A stretch of 64,000 nucleotides of DNA, taken from the NCBI RefSeq assembly GCF_000145035.1, contig NC_014387.1:1850001-1914000 (forward strand). The letters are read 5' to 3'. Position numbers and translations under genes: made by a program. Positions 19,027 to 27,369 of this stretch are shown one piece after another; positions within the stretch are counted from its first letter, which is position 1, and each line of letters starts with the position of its first letter. The stretch is from Butyrivibrio proteoclasticus B316. GTDB lineage: Bacteria > Bacillota > Clostridia > Lachnospirales > Lachnospiraceae. The notes under the pieces were generated by a model. The model was not told the DNA's origin. It saw only the letters and a list, made by a program, of their open reading frames with translations, and ran no database searches.

Positions 19027-20586
19027 TTATGCTTTTCTTCGAACTATAATTACTGAGCACAGAAAGAATACAATAAACAGGCATGCAAAGTTGCCATATT
19101 TACCAAGGGATGACACATATAGATTATGATTGCCGTAATTACTGAGTTCTTTATTAACAGCCTCAGAGTGAACTGAGACATAGTCTCTTAGCTTTTGTAC
19201 TTCCTCATCATATGTGTAACCATTTCTGTCAACATAAATGCCAAATTCATCTTCTGAATTAACCAGTTTGTATTCATCATATGATTTATGCCACCTGCTA
19301 TAATCTCTAAGTCGGGCATTCCCCATATAAACAAGTGCATCATCAATAATCTTGTTTATGTGCTTCTTATCAAAGCTGCCCTTTAGAAGTTGAGCATATC
19401 TCTTTTGAAGTGCTATAAGAAACCTGTCGGAATCTATTAGTCTTTCAAACCAGGCTCTACTTTGGAAGGCTATTTTGTCATCATCAGCCATCGCATCCAG
19501 ATAGTTATCCATAGCTCCGTCAAAATCCCATACAGGTCCGATATGGATTTTGCCATTAAGTTCAGCATACATATATGTTGAGTTATTTCCTGCGTCATAA
19601 TTACCAAAAAATTCATTTATCAGGAAATAATCTACAAATGAAGTCTCATCTATATAATCAGGATAAGTGTCCAGAATTCGCTTATCGTCAGAATAAATAA
19701 CCTTTTCAGCCTGATTTATATTATCCTGTATGTTTTTGACAGAATCTGCAGATAGCTTCTCTCTTCTAGGATATTCAAGTGATAGGTAACCATAAGTAAG
19801 GCCCTGCTCAGTTGCCCAGGTATCAAGTATCACAGCCTCCTCATCATATCTGTCTCTTTTCACAAGAAATGAAGAAAGACCGTCCTTGTTATACCTTGAA
19901 ATATCCACTCTGTCTTTGGAGACTTTTATGCTCTCACATAAAAGATACAAGCCTTCATACTCGTACTTATCGCCCTTTTTGATCAGTACTTCGCAGTACT
20001 GCACATCCGGTGTAAAAGGATCAATTTCTCCTGCTACATTATATGCAAGGTAATTTCTAAGAAGTGATTTATCCGACATGGAAATGTTTAATATCCAGTC
20101 GCTATCTTCTCCCATGCCAAGAAGATTCTCATCTTTCTTGGCACCATTCTCATCCAGAAGTTCTAACTTGTACTGCTTTTTATCATAAAAAAGCGACGAA
20201 TTTCCCCTGTACTTGACATGCATGCCTGAAGAAACCTGCGGCGCGTCATTAAGTGAATTTATGTCTTTACCTGCATACAGATAAACATTTCCGCAGACAT
20301 AAGGATCAATTCCATCAATAGGTACCAGGATTTCTTTATCAGAATCATATTTGTAAGCTACTGGAATTTCCTGTTCCTCAAGGTCTAATACAACAAGAGG
20401 AAGATGGGAAGTAAAAGAATCATCTACCATTCCATCTTCAGGAATTTCTGTCATTCCTACACTTGAGTCAACGATTTTACTATCTACTGCATCTGATTTT
20501 TTTTCTGAAAGCTTTGCAAAAGATATACCTGCAAGAGAAAATAGCAAGAGCATAACCACTATCGTTATACTTTTTCTTTTATTCAT
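19027..20586 (-). CDS. CotH kinase family protein, copy 2 (membrane-anchored)
   Basis: The 519-residue paralogue of the 11724-13319 protein has the same plan: N-terminal signal anchor (about residues 7-24), extracytoplasmic CotH domain, and a C-terminal helix ending in VRRKA. Shared stretches include SFTSHLPLVVLDLEEQEIP, KYRGNSSLFYDKKQYKLEL, SLLRNYLAYNVAGE and GPVWDFDGA, the last being the acidic active-site motif. It is preceded by DUF4956 copy 2 (12 nt) and followed by the synthase gene. The two CotH copies differ most in the N-terminal spacer and in residues around the acidic motif (WDYDN versus WDFDG), so they may have different substrates. Confidence 0.85.
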   Translation of the reverse strand: MNKRKSITIVVMLLLFSLAGISFAKLSEKKSDAVDSKIVDSSVGMTEIPEDGMVDDSFTSHLPLVVLDLEEQEIPVAYKYDSDKEILVPIDGIDPYVCGNVYLYAGKDINSLNDAPQVSSGMHVKYRGNSSLFYDKKQYKLELLDENGAKKDENLLGMGEDSDWILNISMSDKSLLRNYLAYNVAGEIDPFTPDVQYCEVLIKKGDKYEYEGLYLLCESIKVSKDRVDISRYNKDGLSSFLVKRDRYDEEAVILDTWATEQGLTYGYLSLEYPRREKLSADSVKNIQDNINQAEKVIYSDDKRILDTYPDYIDETSFVDYFLINEFFGNYDAGNNSTYMYAELNGKIHIGPVWDFDGAMDNYLDAMADDDKIAFQSRAWFERLIDSDRFLIALQKRYAQLLKGSFDKKHINKIIDDALVYMGNARLRDYSRWHKSYDEYKLVNSEDEFGIYVDRNGYTYDEEVQKLRDYVSVHSEAVNKELSNYGNHNLYVSSLGKYGNFACLFIVFFLCSVIIVRRKA

Positions 20587-20598
20587 AGTTCTTCTCTC

Positions 20599-21279
20599 TT
20601 AGTTGTTCATCTCATTATTCTGTGAAACGATGTTCACGTCTTTAACTCCATCTATTGCATAGAGAATATCGTTTAATGAACCGTTCTTTTTTTCTGATTT
20701 TTTTATAACACCCTCTGAAACAAGGTAAATAAGTTCATCATCTTCTTTGTTGGAGTTATCAGTTCTAAAAAATGCCTTTTTGTTGTAGTACTGCTCAATA
20801 GCATCTCTTACCGTAGCTGAAGCCTCTCTTGATGTTCTTACAACAAGAAGATATCTTGTATTACTCTGAACATTTCCAAAAATGAGAAGCAGAACAAAAA
20901 TGAAAACTGTTCCGATGATAGCTATCTGATAATCTGCAACTCCACAGCAAATACCAATGGCAATCGCCCAGAAAATATAAGCTGTGTCTCTGGCATCCTT
21001 GACGCTGGTACGGAAACGAACAATAGAAAGCGCACCGACCATACCAAGTGAAAGAGCAACATTATTCCCAATACAGCTCATGACAAGTGTAGTGATCACT
21101 GCCAGAACAACTAAAGAAGTATTAAATCTGGCACTGTAAACAAGCTTTGAATAAGAATATTTGTAAGAAACAAATATGCAAAAGCTCAGAATCAGTACAG
21201 CTACAAAGTTTAAAAGCACTTGTTTAGGAGTAAGCGCCCCTGAATTTGTTACAAGATAGTTAAGTAATTCCTTTTTCAT
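20599..21279 (-). CDS. DUF4956 membrane protein, copy 2
   Basis: The 226-residue protein has four predicted helices and a soluble C-terminal part, with the DUF4956 signature GMVGALSIVRFRTSVKDARD and DTAYIFWAIAIGICCG. It begins 2 nt after the VTC-domain gene and is followed 12 nt later by CotH copy 2, so VTC-DUF4956-CotH form a tightly packed trio. The family role is unknown; co-occurrence with VTC and CotH suggests a phosphate or nucleotide-linked step at the membrane, which is inference. Confidence 0.85.
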   Translation of the reverse strand: MKKELLNYLVTNSGALTPKQVLLNFVAVLILSFCIFVSYKYSYSKLVYSARFNTSLVVLAVITTLVMSCIGNNVALSLGMVGALSIVRFRTSVKDARDTAYIFWAIAIGICCGVADYQIAIIGTVFIFVLLLIFGNVQSNTRYLLVVRTSREASATVRDAIEQYYNKKAFFRTDNSNKEDDELIYLVSEGVIKKSEKKNGSLNDILYAIDGVKDVNIVSQNNEMNN

Positions 21280-21281
21280 AT

Positions 21282-21974
21282 TTATGCCTCCATCATTCCA
21301 TATTTTCTAGCTCTGCAATATTTACTGTTAGATGTTTCCGTCTTGTCCACGCATTCCAGGACATCTTTTATATAGCTGAGTAGAAAATTGTTATATTTAA
21401 CCTCAAGAATAACCTCATCCTTGTCCGCAATAGGATACACACAAAGATTCTCATCGAAGATATCAAAATATCCTTCATTTGATACGAGTTCAGTATCATA
21501 TGTAATCCTGATGTTGTTCTCAACTGCTGCAAAAGCACGTCTCATATACTGAACAACACATTTAGGCCTGTATCCTTCTGTTACCATGATGTAATAAAGC
21601 TCTTTAGCCAGATCCTCATCATAATTTAGAAGCACAGAATAATTACAATTTATAAGTTCAATGGCATCTTCTTTGGAAACTGTAAGAGATCTCTTACGCT
21701 GATTTACCCCACATTTTTCTTTAATTTCAAGCTTGGCCTTCTTGGCAGAAGCCTTATATACTCGTAGCCTGATTTTCTTTCTATACTCGTTACCCATTTC
21801 TTTTTCTGCAAAATCAGAATCATTCATGGTATCAAAATATAGTGAACGGACCATGTACTGATCAAGTCCGTTGTATGGATCCCCATCCATGACTTTACTC
21901 ATCTTGTCAAATAAGCTGCTTGCACATTCTAAAGAAATTTTATATTTCTTTTCTTCTCTTAAAACATCAATCAT
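21282..21974 (-). CDS. VTC-domain protein (polyphosphate polymerase fold)
   Basis: The 230-residue cytoplasmic protein matches the VTC tunnel domain known from yeast Vtc4, which makes polyphosphate from ATP. Visible elements are REEKKYKIS near the N-terminus, RSLYFDTMN (residues 44-52), the basic strand KKIRLRVY and LEIKEKCG, and the acidic strand VILEVKYNNFL near residue 190. These supply the alternating Lys/Arg/Glu residues lining the tunnel. Bacterial family members next to CotH and DUF4956 are common but uncharacterised as polymerases. Its start overlaps the GH16 gene by 8 nt, so translation is coupled. Confidence 0.8.
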   Translation of the reverse strand: MIDVLREEKKYKISLECASSLFDKMSKVMDGDPYNGLDQYMVRSLYFDTMNDSDFAEKEMGNEYRKKIRLRVYKASAKKAKLEIKEKCGVNQRKRSLTVSKEDAIELINCNYSVLLNYDEDLAKELYYIMVTEGYRPKCVVQYMRRAFAAVENNIRITYDTELVSNEGYFDIFDENLCVYPIADKDEVILEVKYNNFLLSYIKDVLECVDKTETSNSKYCRARKYGMMEA

Positions 21975-22776
21975 TGCTTATTCTCTCTCCTCCCTGAAAT
22001 TCTAAATCTATTTCATCGCCTTCATAGGGCGTATACACAAAATAATTGTAGTCAGCATGTATATCCACGCTTCCTCTGTATTGCCCAAGCCAGTTAATTG
22101 TCTTTTCAGAATTATTGCCGTTCCAAATATTCATCATTATGCGCCCCTGTGAATCCGGAATCATGCTGTCCTTGCTGGTAACCATATATACAGGTGTATC
22201 ATCAACAGTCCATATGATCCTGTCACTTAGCCATAAAAAGCCATATCTGTGAAATTCTTCAGATGCATCAAAACCAAGCTCATACATATATTCATGTTTG
22301 CCACATCCATCACTATAGAAATTAAACTGTACCCTGGTGGTGTCTTTCCCCAAAAACTCAATATCTATTTCATCCCAGTTACTTCCATCATCTTCTCTGG
22401 TAAAAATAAAAAATGACGACACAATTCCATCAGCCTTGGCCGGTTTCATATCCACCACATACATTCCATATCCAAAATAATCATTAGACCTATACTCTGC
22501 TCCGGAAAATGCATAGTCATATTTGGAACTGTCTAATGCATCAGTTAGCCATAGCTGCATATTTTCTTCTGTGAACCTTACGTTATACTTGGAAAAATCA
22601 CAGCCAAACATTCCTCCGTTTGCCCAGTTTGCCTTGGACATGTTAGCAGATTCGGTTTCGGCCATTCTCTGATAAAAACAATCTCTGCCATCAGAGTTCG
22701 ACAAACTGATCTTATTTGCTTGCATTAAAATGCTAAAAAAAATAAACGGGAAAATAATTTGAAATAAAATTTTAAT
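21967..22776 (-). CDS. GH16 lichenase-type endo-beta-1,3-1,4-glucanase, exported (ATT start proposed)
   Basis: The protein should cleave beta-1,4 bonds next to beta-1,3 bonds in mixed-linkage glucan. The GH16 active-site motif DEIDIEFLGKDTTRVQFNFY gives nucleophile and acid Glu residues at about 136 and 140, and the surrounding sequence is of the Bacillus/Clostridium lichenase type. The first ATG (22725) lacks a ribosome site and a signal peptide. The frame continues upstream with IKILFQIIFPFIFFSILMQA, a signal-peptide-like helix, to an ATT at 22776 that lies 7 nt after AGGGGGTGA. It leads the EPS operon, occupying the usual place of a synthase-associated glucanase. ATG starts give a cytosolic form. 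Confidence 0.85.
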   Translation of the reverse strand: MKILFQIIFPFIFFSILMQANKISLSNSDGRDCFYQRMAETESANMSKANWANGGMFGCDFSKYNVRFTEENMQLWLTDALDSSKYDYAFSGAEYRSNDYFGYGMYVVDMKPAKADGIVSSFFIFTREDDGSNWDEIDIEFLGKDTTRVQFNFYSDGCGKHEYMYELGFDASEEFHRYGFLWLSDRIIWTVDDTPVYMVTSKDSMIPDSQGRIMMNIWNGNNSEKTINWLGQYRGSVDIHADYNYFVYTPYEGDEIDLEFQGGERISND

Positions 22777-22792
22777 GTATATCTCACCCCCT
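22774..22792 (-). promoter_or_regulatory. Near-consensus ribosome site before an ATT start codon
   Basis: AGGGGGTGA (22784-22792, minus strand) differs from AGGAGGTGA at one position and stands 7 nt before ATT. No ATG, GTG or TTG lies at a suitable distance, which decides the proposed GH16 start. Confidence 0.65.
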
Positions 22793-22829
22793 GAAAATAA
22801 ATAGATATATTTTTAACATACGAAAAGTG

Positions 22830-22858
22830 ATTATACTCTACAGTTTTCACATAATCAA
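22830..22858 (-). promoter_or_regulatory. Sigma-A-type promoter of the EPS operon
   Basis: On the minus strand TTGATT (22853-22858) and TATAAT (22830-22835) are separated by exactly 17 nt. The expected start point leaves a leader of about 45 nt before the GH16 ribosome site and start. Confidence 0.8.
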
Positions 22859-23151
22859 CATATTGTTTTTGTGCATTTTATACGAATTATTTTTGTGAAA
22901 ATATTTATTTTTTATTCTTAGTTTAGAATTTTTTTAGAATTTCAATTTTATTTCACTATTTTTGCCATGATTTTGAAATTAAAATTCAAGTCTAACACTT
23001 GTCAGAATTGTCCAAATTTTTATATTTTATGAAATTTAATATTGCTAAATCAATGATATTTCGAAATATTGTTTCTTTTATTCAAGGGGACAGTCTTTCC
23101 TATATTGATAATTTATTTCCGATATATTATCTCGCGCATAAATCTATGCAC
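22859..23151. other. AT-rich intergenic region upstream of the EPS operon
   Basis: About 290 nt of very AT-rich sequence without a convincing gene. It contains several A/T tracts (for example around 22905-22975) that could bend DNA or bind regulators upstream of the EPS promoter; no clear operator was found. Confidence 0.5.
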
Positions 23152-23188
23152 AAAAAAATCAGGTTTAGAAAACTAAAACCTGATTTTT
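23152..23188 (-). terminator. Intrinsic terminator after the phosphoesterase gene
   Basis: A 13-bp stem (23154-23166 with 23176-23188, AATCAGGTTT / AAACCTGATT core) ends in a T tract on the minus strand, 20 nt after the stop at 23209. The opposite side is also T-rich, so it could act in both directions. Confidence 0.85.
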
Positions 23189-23208
23189 GTATTCCAAAAT
23201 ATTCACTT

Positions 23209-23817
23209 TTATAATGTACCGTTTAATTTTATCCATTCAGACAATGATAATGGAGTATAATCACTTCTTTTACAAAAACAATTTATCATATTACAGGGAA
23301 TAGTACTCTCATGCTCACTTCCAATTGGATAATAAGGCGTGCCCTTTATCATCCTGATTATTTCCTTCATCAGGTCTTCATCCCTTGTCTCGTGAACATG
23401 ACCATAAAGCATATAAGCCTTAGGATCTCCATTATGGCGTTTACGATACTGCCCTTCATAAAATGGTATCGGATAGTGACAACATATTACTTTTTTCTGT
23501 GAATCTGTTATTTCCCTATAGTTGTCTATCCATTCAAATCTGCCTGCATCAAAATCGCTCTTACCTACATATTTATCGTGATTTCCGGTTATAAGACACA
23601 GCTTGCCTTTCAGGCGATTGATAAGATTGTTAGTCTCCTCTACAGTTCCAAGCGATAAATCCCCAAGGATCACAACAGTATCTGTTTTGCCCACCTTGCT
23701 GTTCCATTTTTCAATCATATATTCATTCATATCTTCGGCACTTTCAAACCCTCTTTTGTCCATTTTGGTATTAAGTGCTCCGTGATAGAAATGACAGTCT
23801 GCAATATAATAAATCAA
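23209..23817 (-). CDS. Calcineurin-like metallophosphoesterase
   Basis: This 202-residue enzyme has the standard dimetal motifs: ADCHFYHG (residues 6-13), VVILGDLSLG near residue 48, TGNHDK near residue 76, CCHYPI near residue 111 and LYGHVHE near residue 136. It resembles the small YfcE-like phosphoesterases common in Firmicutes and phages; the substrate is unknown. It starts 11 nt after rnhA on the same strand, so the two are probably co-transcribed, ending at the terminator at 23152-23188. Confidence 0.82.
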   Translation of the reverse strand: MIYYIADCHFYHGALNTKMDKRGFESAEDMNEYMIEKWNSKVGKTDTVVILGDLSLGTVEETNNLINRLKGKLCLITGNHDKYVGKSDFDAGRFEWIDNYREITDSQKKVICCHYPIPFYEGQYRKRHNGDPKAYMLYGHVHETRDEDLMKEIIRMIKGTPYYPIGSEHESTIPCNMINCFCKRSDYTPLSLSEWIKLNGTL

Positions 23818-23828
23818 TTATCTTATCC

Positions 23829-24317
23829 TCATCTAAGGTCGCCGCCATCATCATGTAATAATAGATCTGCGCTCTGATCTGCAGCAGCTGTAGCCAGCTG
23901 ATCGCATCTCTCATTCTCAGCATGTCCGGCATGTCCCTTAACCCAGTTCCATCTGATGCCATGAGGCTCACAAGCAGCAAGAAGACGTTTCCAAAGCTCT
24001 ACATTTTTAACAGGTTTATTACCTGCAGTTTTCCAGCCTTTTTTGATCCATCCGTCTATCCATTTATCATTAAATGCCTTGATAATATATTGGGAATCCG
24101 AAAACATTTCTACATCACAGGGCCTGTTGAGAGCTTCAAGCCCTACAATTGCCCCCATAAGCTCCATTCGGTTATTTGTAGTCTTATCATAACCTGCGCT
24201 AAGTTCCTTTTCGTGTACTTCGCCCTTGGCATCTACATATCTGAGTATTGTACCATACCCACCAGGTCCATCAGGGTTACCTCTAGCTGAACCGTCAGAA
24301 TAAATCTCTACTCTCAT
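23829..24317 (-). CDS. rnhA: Ribonuclease HI
   Basis: RNase HI degrades RNA in RNA-DNA hybrids. The 162-residue protein is of bacterial type I length and shows all four acidic active-site positions: [10 protein letters not shown] (Asp8), NNRMELMGA (Glu), [11 protein letters not shown] (Asp) and ENERCDQLA (Asp), plus the [10 protein letters not shown] histidine loop. It lies between a MutS-like gene upstream (24 nt) and the phosphoesterase downstream (11 nt). An RNase HII gene at 54265-55029 supplies the second class of enzyme. Confidence 0.95.
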   Translation of the reverse strand: MRVEIYSDGSARGNPDGPGGYGTILRYVDAKGEVHEKELSAGYDKTTNNRMELMGAIVGLEALNRPCDVEMFSDSQYIIKAFNDKWIDGWIKKGWKTAGNKPVKNVELWKRLLAACEPHGIRWNWVKGHAGHAENERCDQLATAAADQSADLLLHDDGGDLR

Positions 24318-24340
24318 CTAAATCTCCTAAAAAGTATTAG

Positions 24341-26023
24341 TTATGCCCAAACTCCATCTTTAAGGAAGTGTTCCGCAAGATTCTGAGCATCCTCAACGAT
24401 TGCCTTGTCATAGCCAAGTACACTAAGAAGCTTAATCGCGTTACGAGTTGTGGCAGGTCCCTCTTTAATCCTGTAATCAAACTGGACATCATTATCAGTG
24501 ACATTGCCCTCAAAATGATAGATATCAAACTTATCTGCCAGAAGTGATGTAAGCTCTATATCATGCGTAGCAGCAAAGCACATCACCCTGCTATCTGAAA
24601 ATGCCTTAAGAATCTCTGTCGACGCAGCAATACGTTCAATTGTGTTGGTACCTCTTAAAACTTCATCCACAAAGCATAGAACCTGGCAGCCTTCTTCCTT
24701 GTTGGCATCAAGAATCCTCTTGATTGACTTAATCTCAACAATATAATAAGAATCTCCGCCAAAAATATCATCCTTAAGCGCCATTGAAGAATATATACGG
24801 TAAAGTGGCGCCACATAGCTTCTTCCCAGCGCAGTATGTATAGTCTGTGCAAGAATAGCATTGATTGCACAGGTCTTAAGAAAGGTTGATTTACCGGAAG
24901 CATTTGATCCGGTGATCAAAAGCCCCCTATTAGTATCAATACTGTTTGAAACTGCATCTGCAATAAGGGGATGAATGAGCTCATTAGCATTATAGTTATT
25001 TCCGGCAAATTCAGGAATGCAAAACTGCTCCTTATATGATTCCCTAAAGCAGGCAACTGATATCTCTGCCTCTAATTTTCCGGTAATAGTTATTATTTCA
25101 TCAAGTTCATCTTTTTTATCCAAAATCAGTTTGTACATCTGGTTGAATTTGATAAGGTCAAGATGAAGCGCCATCTTGATATACTCCAAAAGGATATCAA
25201 GAGGATTACCACTTGTATTTGCTCTGCCATTATTCATGAGGATAAAAGAACCTCTTGTAAACGGGCGAAGCTCTTTAGCAGCATTGTTCATCCTTTCAAT
25301 ATCTTCCCTAATTTCAGGATAATCCAGCTTGGAAAAATAGTCGCATGAATATATCACTCTCAGAATATATGCAAAAGATGCAAGGTAAGGCTCTATCTCA
25401 TTTTTAATACCAAAATATGAAAAGATATTATATAGAGACAATGCTACTAAAGCTAAAAATCCAAATGTAAAATTGACAAAGCAGCCTCCAAGTGCAAGCA
25501 CCATAAGCCCCAGCATCAAAAAGTGCCTGCGATTTGATATATTGGGAGTCTTATCAAGGAAATCAAGATAATCATAAATTGAATATCTGATTCTCCTTCC
25601 AATTCGGGAAAAAATCAGCTGAATCTTAATCCTGGCATCATCATTCTTTCGGAAGAATTCCACTTGTGATTCCATTTTATCAAAATCATCCAGCATATGC
25701 GGAGATCTCAGCATATAATAAAGATACTCTTCACCTGTTGCGCTGAGACAGTAATTCATTCTGGCAAAGACGCCATCCATATTAAGATCATTCCAGGTTG
25801 TATCATCTATCTGGAATTTCTCATGATGTTTAGAATAATACCCAGGCAAATGATCCAGATCATCCTGCCTGTATTCTCTGCCCGGTGCCTGACCAAATCC
25901 GTCTTTAAGTTTCTTTAAAAGATATTTTTCTCTTATCTTCTCATCTCTAAGTCCCAGTAAATATGCAAGAAAGCATACTCCTGCCATTATTCCTAAAAAA
26001 ATCAATACTTCCATATAAGCCAA
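24341..26023 (-). CDS. Membrane-anchored MutS-like ATPase
   Basis: The 560-residue protein has an N-terminal transmembrane helix (residues 4-24) and a central hairpin of two helices (about 167-205), then a helical lever-type region and a C-terminal MutS ATPase domain. Walker A is TGSNASGKST near residue 371, the signature region is SSMALKDDIFGGDSYY, and Walker B is VLCFVDEVLRGTN near residue 450. It lacks the MutS mismatch-recognition and connector domains, so classical mismatch repair is unlikely. Such membrane MutS homologues are widespread in Firmicutes and lack a settled role. It lies upstream of rnhA on the same strand. Confidence 0.82.
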   Translation of the reverse strand: MAYMEVLIFLGIMAGVCFLAYLLGLRDEKIREKYLLKKLKDGFGQAPGREYRQDDLDHLPGYYSKHHEKFQIDDTTWNDLNMDGVFARMNYCLSATGEEYLYYMLRSPHMLDDFDKMESQVEFFRKNDDARIKIQLIFSRIGRRIRYSIYDYLDFLDKTPNISNRRHFLMLGLMVLALGGCFVNFTFGFLALVALSLYNIFSYFGIKNEIEPYLASFAYILRVIYSCDYFSKLDYPEIREDIERMNNAAKELRPFTRGSFILMNNGRANTSGNPLDILLEYIKMALHLDLIKFNQMYKLILDKKDELDEIITITGKLEAEISVACFRESYKEQFCIPEFAGNNYNANELIHPLIADAVSNSIDTNRGLLITGSNASGKSTFLKTCAINAILAQTIHTALGRSYVAPLYRIYSSMALKDDIFGGDSYYIVEIKSIKRILDANKEEGCQVLCFVDEVLRGTNTIERIAASTEILKAFSDSRVMCFAATHDIELTSLLADKFDIYHFEGNVTDNDVQFDYRIKEGPATTRNAIKLLSVLGYDKAIVEDAQNLAEHFLKDGVWA

Positions 26024-26041
26024 TCCTTTGTAGTCTCTAAT

Positions 26042-27343
26042 TTATCCGTAAATTCTGTTCTTGATTTCTTCTGCCTTGCCATAAACCTCTGATGGCTCTA
26101 CTCCAATGTTGAATTTGCCATTTTCGTAGCGGATAATCCCACCAATCATAGTCATTACTACATTACTCTTACTGCCACTGTATACCAGATTCTTGACAAT
26201 ATTGTTTATTGGCTGCATATTGGGCTGCTGAAGATCGACCATAATAATATCAGCAAGTTTACCTTCTGCAAGGACATCTGCATCATCAAGTCCCATAGCA
26301 TGAGCGCCGTTAACTGTTGCCATTTTCAGAACCTCAGTAGCATCTACACTTGATGCATCCATATCTTTTAACTTGGCAAGACCTGTTACAAGGAACATTT
26401 CTCTGAACATATCAAGACAGTTGTTACTGGCTGGACCATCTGTACCAATTGCAACAGGAATACCGCATTCAAGATACTTGGCAATAGGTGCGATTCCGCT
26501 TGCCAGCTTGGTATTGGAACCTGGATTTGTTACAGCATAAAGGCCACGTTTTTTCATGATCTCTCTATCCCTGTCATTGGTCCATACAAGGTGATATCCG
26601 CCTCCGCCATAGTCAAAGAGTCCCAGAGAGTCAAAGAGCTCTATAGGAGTCATGCCATATCTTTCTATGCACTCTTTAGTTTCCTTCTCAGTCTCCTGAA
26701 TATGAGCCCAAAATGGAGCCCTATACTTGTGAACAAGCTCAGCACACTTTTCCAGCAGTTCTCTGGAACAGGTATATTCTGCGTGAACACCCAGAATAAA
26801 AGAGTTATAAGGGTCTCTTCCATTGATATCTGTATAATACTTCTCCAAAAGCTCTACAGACTGGCTGAAATTGTTAACACAGCTTGTCTGTACGCAGCGC
26901 ATTCCACAGTCTCTAAAAGAATCTGCGACCGTAAATGGTGTCAGATACATTTCAAAAACAGATGTGATTCCGCTTGTGAGATATTCAAGAATTGAAATCT
27001 TGGATAAATGATAGATATCCTCTCCTGTCATCTTGGCTTCTATAGGAAAAATCTGTGTTCCGAGCCAGTCCTGAAGAGGAAGATCATCAGCCTTGGATCT
27101 CATTAATGTCATGGCTGAATGTGTATGAGCATTTTTAAAACCGGGCATAAGAAGATTGCCCTTGCAGTCAATCTCCCTATCCCAAATAAGAATTGTATCT
27201 TTATGTTTGTCGCAGTAAAGTCGTCCCTCTTCCTCTGTTCCGACGAAGATGATCCTGTCCTCTACTACCCAAACCTCCCCAAAGAAAATGTCTCTGTCTG
27301 ACTCCATAGTCAGCACTCTGGCATTATAAAATCTTGTTCTCAT
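26042..27343 (-). CDS. mtaD: Amidohydrolase, 5'-methylthioadenosine/S-adenosylhomocysteine deaminase-like
   Basis: The 433-residue amidohydrolase-superfamily enzyme has the metal motifs FKNAHTHSAM (HxH near residue 65), GVHAEYTC, HIQETEKE and AIGTDGPASNN (Asp near 300). This is the TrzF/MtaD/SsnA branch that deaminates MTA, SAH or adenosine; the exact substrate is not fixed by sequence. GGGAG precedes the ATG at 27343; an in-frame TTG 18 nt upstream is unlikely. It is 26 nt after a purine nucleoside phosphorylase gene, consistent with nucleoside salvage. Confidence 0.82.
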   Translation of the reverse strand: MRTRFYNARVLTMESDRDIFFGEVWVVEDRIIFVGTEEEGRLYCDKHKDTILIWDREIDCKGNLLMPGFKNAHTHSAMTLMRSKADDLPLQDWLGTQIFPIEAKMTGEDIYHLSKISILEYLTSGITSVFEMYLTPFTVADSFRDCGMRCVQTSCVNNFSQSVELLEKYYTDINGRDPYNSFILGVHAEYTCSRELLEKCAELVHKYRAPFWAHIQETEKETKECIERYGMTPIELFDSLGLFDYGGGGYHLVWTNDRDREIMKKRGLYAVTNPGSNTKLASGIAPIAKYLECGIPVAIGTDGPASNNCLDMFREMFLVTGLAKLKDMDASSVDATEVLKMATVNGAHAMGLDDADVLAEGKLADIIMVDLQQPNMQPINNIVKNLVYSGSKSNVVMTMIGGIIRYENGKFNIGVEPSEVYGKAEEIKNRIYG

Positions 27344-27369
27344 ACCTACTCCCGATAGCAAAAAATATA

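Noticed and set aside
11724-22776. Classical bcsABZC cellulose operon
   Set aside because: There is a BcsA-like protein with PilZ, but no BcsB, BcsC or BcsZ homologue in the operon; the only GH8 protein nearby is on the other strand, lacks a signal peptide and has Rex-type motifs.
22999-23214. 71-codon plus-strand open frame in the EPS upstream region
   Set aside because: AT-rich, no ribosome site, and its end is formed by a terminator hairpin.
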